This document shows positions 6,909-9,486 of a DNA stretch of 9,486 nt, piece after piece; positions within the stretch are counted from its first letter, which is position 1, and every line of letters starts with the position of its first letter. The stretch is from Chloroflexota bacterium. Its GTDB lineage: Bacteria; Chloroflexota; Limnocylindria; Limnocylindrales; CSP1-4. The DNA is taken from positions 1 to 9,486 of the forward strand of contig JAGDMV010000085.1 of NCBI GenBank assembly GCA_017860675.1, in the 5' to 3' direction. A program made the translations under genes and the position numbers. The notes under the pieces were generated by a model. It did not search any database and was not told where the DNA came from. It worked only from the letters and a program-made list of their open reading frames with translations.

Positions 6909-7690
6909 CCATCCCCGCGTCGCTCGAGGTCGACGTCGCCCTCGTCCCCTCGCTGGCGCGGTCGTGGAGGCCGGCCGTGTGCCTGGTGGTCGACCAGCTG
7001 CGGGCGAGCACGACGATCGTCACCGCCCTCGACCTCGGCTGCGCCGAGCTGTTGCTGGCGGTGACCCTGGCCGAGGCCCGCCGCCTCGGCCGGGAGCGCG
7101 GAAGCCTGCTCGTCGGCGAGCGTCGCGGCCTGACCCCGCGCGGGTTCGACGCGAACAACTCGCCGGCGGAGCTGATCGCGATGGACTTGCGCGGCCGGAG
7201 CGTGGTGCTGTCGACCTCCAACGGGACCCCCGAGCTGTGCAGGGCGTCCGCCATGCCCGCGACGCTGGTGGCCTGCCTCGCCAACGCCGGGGCGTGCGCC
7301 GCCGCAGCCGTCGATCTCGCCGGATCGCTGGGCGTCGGGATCGGGGTCGTCTGTGCCGGGACGCTCGGCCAGCTGACGCTCGACGACGTGTACGCGGCCG
7401 GGGTGGTGGTCGAGCGGACGGTAGAGGCCGCTCGGGCCCGCGGCGTGGACGTGCGCCTCGGCGACGGGGCGTGGGCCGCCCGCCGGCTGGCGTCGACCTA
7501 CGCCGACCCGCTGGCCGCGCTGGACGAATCGAGGACGGGGCTGCTCGTGCACGAGATCGGCGCCGAGGCCGACCTGGAGCTGTGCGCCCGCGTGGACGTC
7601 AGCGCCACGGTCCCGATCCTGCGGCCCGGTTCGCCGCTGCGGATCGAGCGGCTGGAGCGGACCAGGGGACCGGAGCTCGCGGGCGTCTGA
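6905..7690 (+). CDS. ComB-family Mg-dependent phosphatase (2-phosphosulfolactate phosphatase-like)
   Basis: A 261-residue soluble protein with the hallmarks of the ComB family: VVDQLRASTTIVTAL (28-42), GERRGLTPRGFDANNSPAE (71-89), STSNGT (103-108) and VCAGTLGQLTLDDVYAAG (149-166), in the standard order. Archaeal ComB removes phosphate from 2-phosphosulfolactate in coenzyme M biosynthesis and also accepts other 2-hydroxyacid phosphates. Bacterial homologues are common and many have unknown substrates. No ComA (phosphosulfolactate synthase) or ComC partner is visible here, so a coenzyme M role is not supported; a phosphorylated hydroxyacid from the sugar pathway is one alternative. The GTG at 6905 overlaps the kinase stop by 4 nt; no strong ribosome site is visible, so translation probably depends on the upstream gene. 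It is the last gene of the sugar operon and is followed by a hairpin-containing leader. Confidence 0.85.
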   Translation: MTIPASLEVDVALVPSLARSWRPAVCLVVDQLRASTTIVTALDLGCAELLLAVTLAEARRLGRERGSLLVGERRGLTPRGFDANNSPAELIAMDLRGRSVVLSTSNGTPELCRASAMPATLVACLANAGACAAAAVDLAGSLGVGIGVVCAGTLGQLTLDDVYAAGVVVERTVEAARARGVDVRLGDGAWAARRLASTYADPLAALDESRTGLLVHEIGAEADLELCARVDVSATVPILRPGSPLRIERLERTRGPELAGV

Positions 7691-7705
7691 GTGAGGAGGG
7701 TGCTT

Positions 7706-7733
7706 CGGGCGATGCAGCTGGGTGCATAGCCCG
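7706..7733 (+). promoter_or_regulatory. Stem-loop after comB / in the methyltransferase leader
   Basis: CGGGC (7706-7710) pairs with GCCCG (7729-7733); after a single G/A mismatch, ATGCA pairs with TGCAT around a GCTGGG loop. No U-run follows, so it is not a canonical rho-independent terminator. It starts 15 nt after the ComB stop, so transcript-end protection, attenuation or a translated leader are all possible. The second repeat copy forms a weaker version with the same loop core. Confidence 0.45.
7712..7729 (+). other. Mini-ORF 1, leader-peptide candidate (MQLGA)
   Basis: ATG-CAG-CTG-GGT-GCA-TAG encodes Met-Gln-Leu-Gly-Ala. A strong Shine-Dalgarno-like GGAGGG lies at 7695-7700, 11 nt upstream, slightly long spacing. 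The stop sits in the descending arm of the hairpin. Translation is inferred only from the ribosome site and from recurrence in the second copy. Confidence 0.3.
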
Positions 7734-7763
7734 CTGACTCACCGGGAGGGTGTCCGTGGTCCG

Positions 7764-7781
7764 ATGCAGCTGGGCGCATGA
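7764..7781 (+). other. Mini-ORF 2, leader-peptide candidate (MQLGA, second copy)
   Basis: ATG-CAG-CTG-GGC-GCA-TGA encodes the same five residues as the first copy. The only internal difference is the synonymous GGT to GGC, and the stop changes from TAG to TGA. GGAGGG lies at 7745-7750, 13 nt upstream. The T to C change weakens the hairpin stem but leaves the peptide unchanged. Confidence 0.3.
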
Positions 7782-7845
7782 CACAGAGGACGGGGCGGCC
7801 CGCGGAGGCTTCCCGGCGACCCCGCGCGTCGGAGACAATGCGCGA

Positions 7846-9285
7846 ATGATCGATCGACCGTCCGGCGGCCCGCGCTTCGCCCGCCTGTCCGACGAAGCCT
7901 GCGCCCGAATCCACGAGGCCAGCCTGGCGATCCTGGAGCGGACCGGCGCGCGGCTCGAGAGCCTGGCCGCGGTCGATCTGCTGCGCCACGCCGGCGCCCG
8001 GGTGGACGGCGATGACCACGTCCGCATCCCCCGCGAGCTCGTCGAATGGGCGCTCTCGGTCGTGCCCCACGAGGTCACCCTCTGGGACCAGCGCGGTGCC
8101 CGACCCCTGCACCTGGCGGGCAACGTCGCCTACTTCGGGCCGGGCTCGGACTGCCTGCACGTGGTCGACCACCGGACGGGCGAGCGCCGGGCCGCCGCCC
8201 TGCGCGACGTCGAGGAGGGCGTCGCCCTGTGCGACGCGCTGCCCAACATCGACTTCGTCATGTCGATGTTCCTGCCCTCGGACGTCGACAACCGGATCGC
8301 CGACCGCTACCAGGCCGAGGTCATGCTCACCCGGACGGCCAAGCCGCTGGTGATCGTCACCTACGAGCTCGACGGCCTGGTCGACGTGCTGGAGATGGCC
8401 GAGGCCGCCGCCGGCGGGGCCGACGCCCTCCGCGAGAAGCCGTTCCTGGCCTGCTACGTCAATGTCACCCGGGGCCTGCTCCAGAACGCCGAGTCGCTCG
8501 ACAAGCTGCTGCTCCTGGCCGACCGCGGGCTGCCTGCGCTGTGGATCCCGGTCACCTCGGGCGCCACCACCGGCCCGGTGACGATCGCCGGCAACCTGGC
8601 GCTCAACAACGCCGGCGTGCTGATCGGGATCGTGCTCTCCCAGCTCCGGCGCGAGGGCGCCCCGATCATCGTCCCCGGCTTCGGCGGCGACGCGCTCGAC
8701 CTGCGTACGACCGTCGACCCCTATGCCGAGCCCGACCACCGCGGCACGGTGCCGGCGCTGGCTCACTGGTACGGCCTGCCGATGTTCAGCCTGGCCGGCG
8801 CGTCGGACGCGAAGCTGCCCGACCAGCAGGCCGCAGCCGAGGCCGCCCTCACGATCATGGTCGACGCGCTCTCGGGCGGGCACCTCGTCCATGACTCCGG
8901 CTACCTCGAATCCGGCCTGACCGGCTCGCTGGCCCAGCTGGTGATCTGCGACGAGATCATCGCCTGGGCACGCCGCGTCCTCGACGCGGTGCCGGTCGAC
9001 GATGAGACGCTGGCCCTCGACCTGGTCGACGAGGTCGGCATCGACGGCTCCTTCCTGGAGAGCGATCACACACTCGACCACTACCGCGAGCGCTGGTACC
9101 CGGACCTGTTCGAGCGCTACAACTTCGAGGGCTGGAAGGGCCGGGGCGGACTGACGCTCGCCGAGCGGGCCGCAGCCCGCGCAGACCAGCTGCTCGCCGC
9201 CCACCGTCCGCCGGAGATCGACCCGGTCGCCGCGCGGGCCATCCGGGCGGTCGTCGAGCGGGTCGCGGCCGCGGCCGGCCTGTAA
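7846..9285 (+). CDS. MttB-family trimethylamine/betaine:corrinoid methyltransferase (non-pyrrolysine)
   Basis: A 479-residue cytosolic TIM-barrel enzyme of the MttB superfamily, which moves a methyl group from a methylated amine or quaternary amine to the Co(I) of a corrinoid protein. Family features include an N-terminal helical segment (LSDEACARIHEASLAILERTG, 14-34), SDCLHVVDHRTGERRAA (101-117), TSGATTGPVTIAGNLALNNA (237-256), WYGLPMFSLAGASDAKLPDQQAAAEA (308-333) and SGYLESGLTGS (351-361). The frame has no internal TAG, so it is not a pyrrolysine trimethylamine enzyme; characterised non-Pyl relatives use glycine betaine, proline betaine or carnitine-type substrates. The ATG at 7846 is chosen for GGAG at 7831-7834 and the conserved start of homology; a GTG at 7750 would add 32 low-similarity residues and has its GGGAGG directly against the start codon. 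A three-codon ORF (7838-7849) overlaps the start by ATGA and may couple initiation. The corrinoid partner probably follows at 9400. Confidence 0.88.
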   Translation: MIDRPSGGPRFARLSDEACARIHEASLAILERTGARLESLAAVDLLRHAGARVDGDDHVRIPRELVEWALSVVPHEVTLWDQRGARPLHLAGNVAYFGPGSDCLHVVDHRTGERRAAALRDVEEGVALCDALPNIDFVMSMFLPSDVDNRIADRYQAEVMLTRTAKPLVIVTYELDGLVDVLEMAEAAAGGADALREKPFLACYVNVTRGLLQNAESLDKLLLLADRGLPALWIPVTSGATTGPVTIAGNLALNNAGVLIGIVLSQLRREGAPIIVPGFGGDALDLRTTVDPYAEPDHRGTVPALAHWYGLPMFSLAGASDAKLPDQQAAAEAALTIMVDALSGGHLVHDSGYLESGLTGSLAQLVICDEIIAWARRVLDAVPVDDETLALDLVDEVGIDGSFLESDHTLDHYRERWYPDLFERYNFEGWKGRGGLTLAERAAARADQLLAAHRPPEIDPVAARAIRAVVERVAAAAGL

Positions 9286-9296
9286 TCGGAGTCGTG

Positions 9297-9318
9297 GGGC
9301 GGCCCCGCGTGGCCGCCC
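9297..9318 (+). promoter_or_regulatory. Strong stem-loop between methyltransferase and corrinoid-protein genes
   Basis: GGGCGGCC (9297-9304) is perfectly complementary to GGCCGCCC (9311-9318) with a 6-nt loop, 11 nt after the methyltransferase stop. No U-tract follows, so partial termination or protection of the upstream mRNA end is more likely than full termination. The rest of the 114-nt gap shows no gene. The corrinoid-protein gene has its own good ribosome site. Confidence 0.5.
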
Positions 9319-9399
9319 GCCAACCTGCCCGGTGCGCCGCGCCCAGGCCACCCGGATCCCGATCGATCCCCTCCACCCAACCGCCGAAGGAGACACGAG

Positions 9400-9486
9400 A
9401 TGAACCAGGACCTCTTCGCCGAGATGCGCGCCAGCATCGAGGACGGCGACGCCGAGCGGGCGACGGCCGCCGCCCGGGCCGCCCTC
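9400..9486 (+). CDS. Start of a probable corrinoid (B12-binding) protein, MttC/MtbC type, cut by window edge
   Basis: Only 29 residues are visible: MNQDLFAEMRASIEDGDAE, then an Ala/Arg-rich helix. This pattern (an aliphatic/acidic first helix, then xxDGDxExA and a second Ala-rich helix) is the start of the helical cap of methyltransferase cognate corrinoid proteins, which carry the B12 that MttB-type enzymes methylate. The ATG at 9400 has AAGGAG at 9387-9392, 7 nt upstream, the best ribosome site in the window. The call rests mainly on position right after an MttB gene; the B12-binding DxHxxG motif lies beyond the window. Confidence 0.7.
   Translation, partial: MNQDLFAEMRASIEDGDAERATAAARAAL

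Larger units (their letters stand above)
7695..7779 (+). repeat. Two-copy direct repeat upstream of the methyltransferase gene
   Basis: Copy 1 is GGAGGGTG (7695-7702), 7 nt, then CGATGCAGCTGGGTGCAT (7710-7727). Copy 2 is GGAGGGTG (7745-7752), 9 nt, then CGATGCAGCTGGGCGCAT (7762-7779). The long box is 17/18 identical and its copies start 52 nt apart, about five helical turns. Each box carries an inverted ATGC...GCAT. It could be a pair of protein operators, tandem RNA hairpins or duplicated leader peptides. Confidence 0.7.

Noticed and set aside
7706..7733. Rho-independent terminator after the comB gene
   Set aside because: The stem is good but no U-rich stretch follows it, so I list it only as a stem-loop of unknown role.
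9361..9368. GATCGATC palindrome, also present at 7848-7855
   Set aside because: Eight-base self-complementary words are expected by chance, and the two positions share no flanking sequence.
7498..9396. 632-codon minus-strand frame opposite the methyltransferase gene
   Set aside because: Antisense to an unambiguous MttB-family gene and devoid of recognisable domains; typical open antisense frame in GC-rich coding DNA.

Overview
The window is very GC-rich with strongly GC3-biased codons throughout and frequent GTG starts. It looks like chromosomal DNA from a high-GC soil or aquatic bacterium. Chloroflexota of the Limnocylindria type and Actinobacteriota are my two candidates, but no marker gene decides between them. 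I see no RNA genes, insertion sequences, integrases or CRISPR repeats.

Left block (1-2438, minus strand): one uninterrupted reading frame of at least 812 codons leaves the window at its left edge. It begins as a GntR/HutC-type regulator (winged helix plus UTRA) and continues in the same frame into a roughly 200-residue linker or Rossmann-like segment and then a NodB-type polysaccharide-deacetylase domain with its metal-binding motifs intact. A DNA-binding regulator joined to a carbohydrate-esterase-type domain is the most unusual item here.

Divergent control region (2439-2550): it contains a 22-bp, AT-rich near-perfect palindrome inside otherwise GC-rich DNA. This is probably the operator of the GntR fusion and overlaps plausible -10 elements facing both ways.

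Central operon (2551-7690, plus strand): MFS_1-like sugar/nucleoside:H+ type permease, short-chain dehydrogenase, GH4 NAD-dependent phospho-beta-glucosidase-like enzyme, ROK sugar kinase and ComB-family phosphatase. Three of the four junctions are 4-nt ATGA or GTGA overlaps; the fourth (SDR to GH4) is a 109-nt gap. The set reads as a carbohydrate catabolic unit that works without a PTS: uptake by the permease, ATP phosphorylation by the ROK kinase, cleavage of the phosphoglycoside by GH4, and redox or phosphate trimming by the SDR and ComB. The order of steps and the substrate are inferences.

Right block (7691-9486, plus strand): a leader containing a twice-repeated element, each copy having a GGAGGGTG box followed by a hairpin-forming mini-ORF that reads Met-Gln-Leu-Gly-Ala-stop. 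It precedes an MttB-family (non-pyrrolysine) methylamine/betaine methyltransferase. After a 114-nt gap with a strong hairpin comes the start of a small protein that looks like its corrinoid partner (MttC/MtbC type), cut by the right window edge. This is a cobalamin-dependent demethylation module, functionally separate from the sugar operon.
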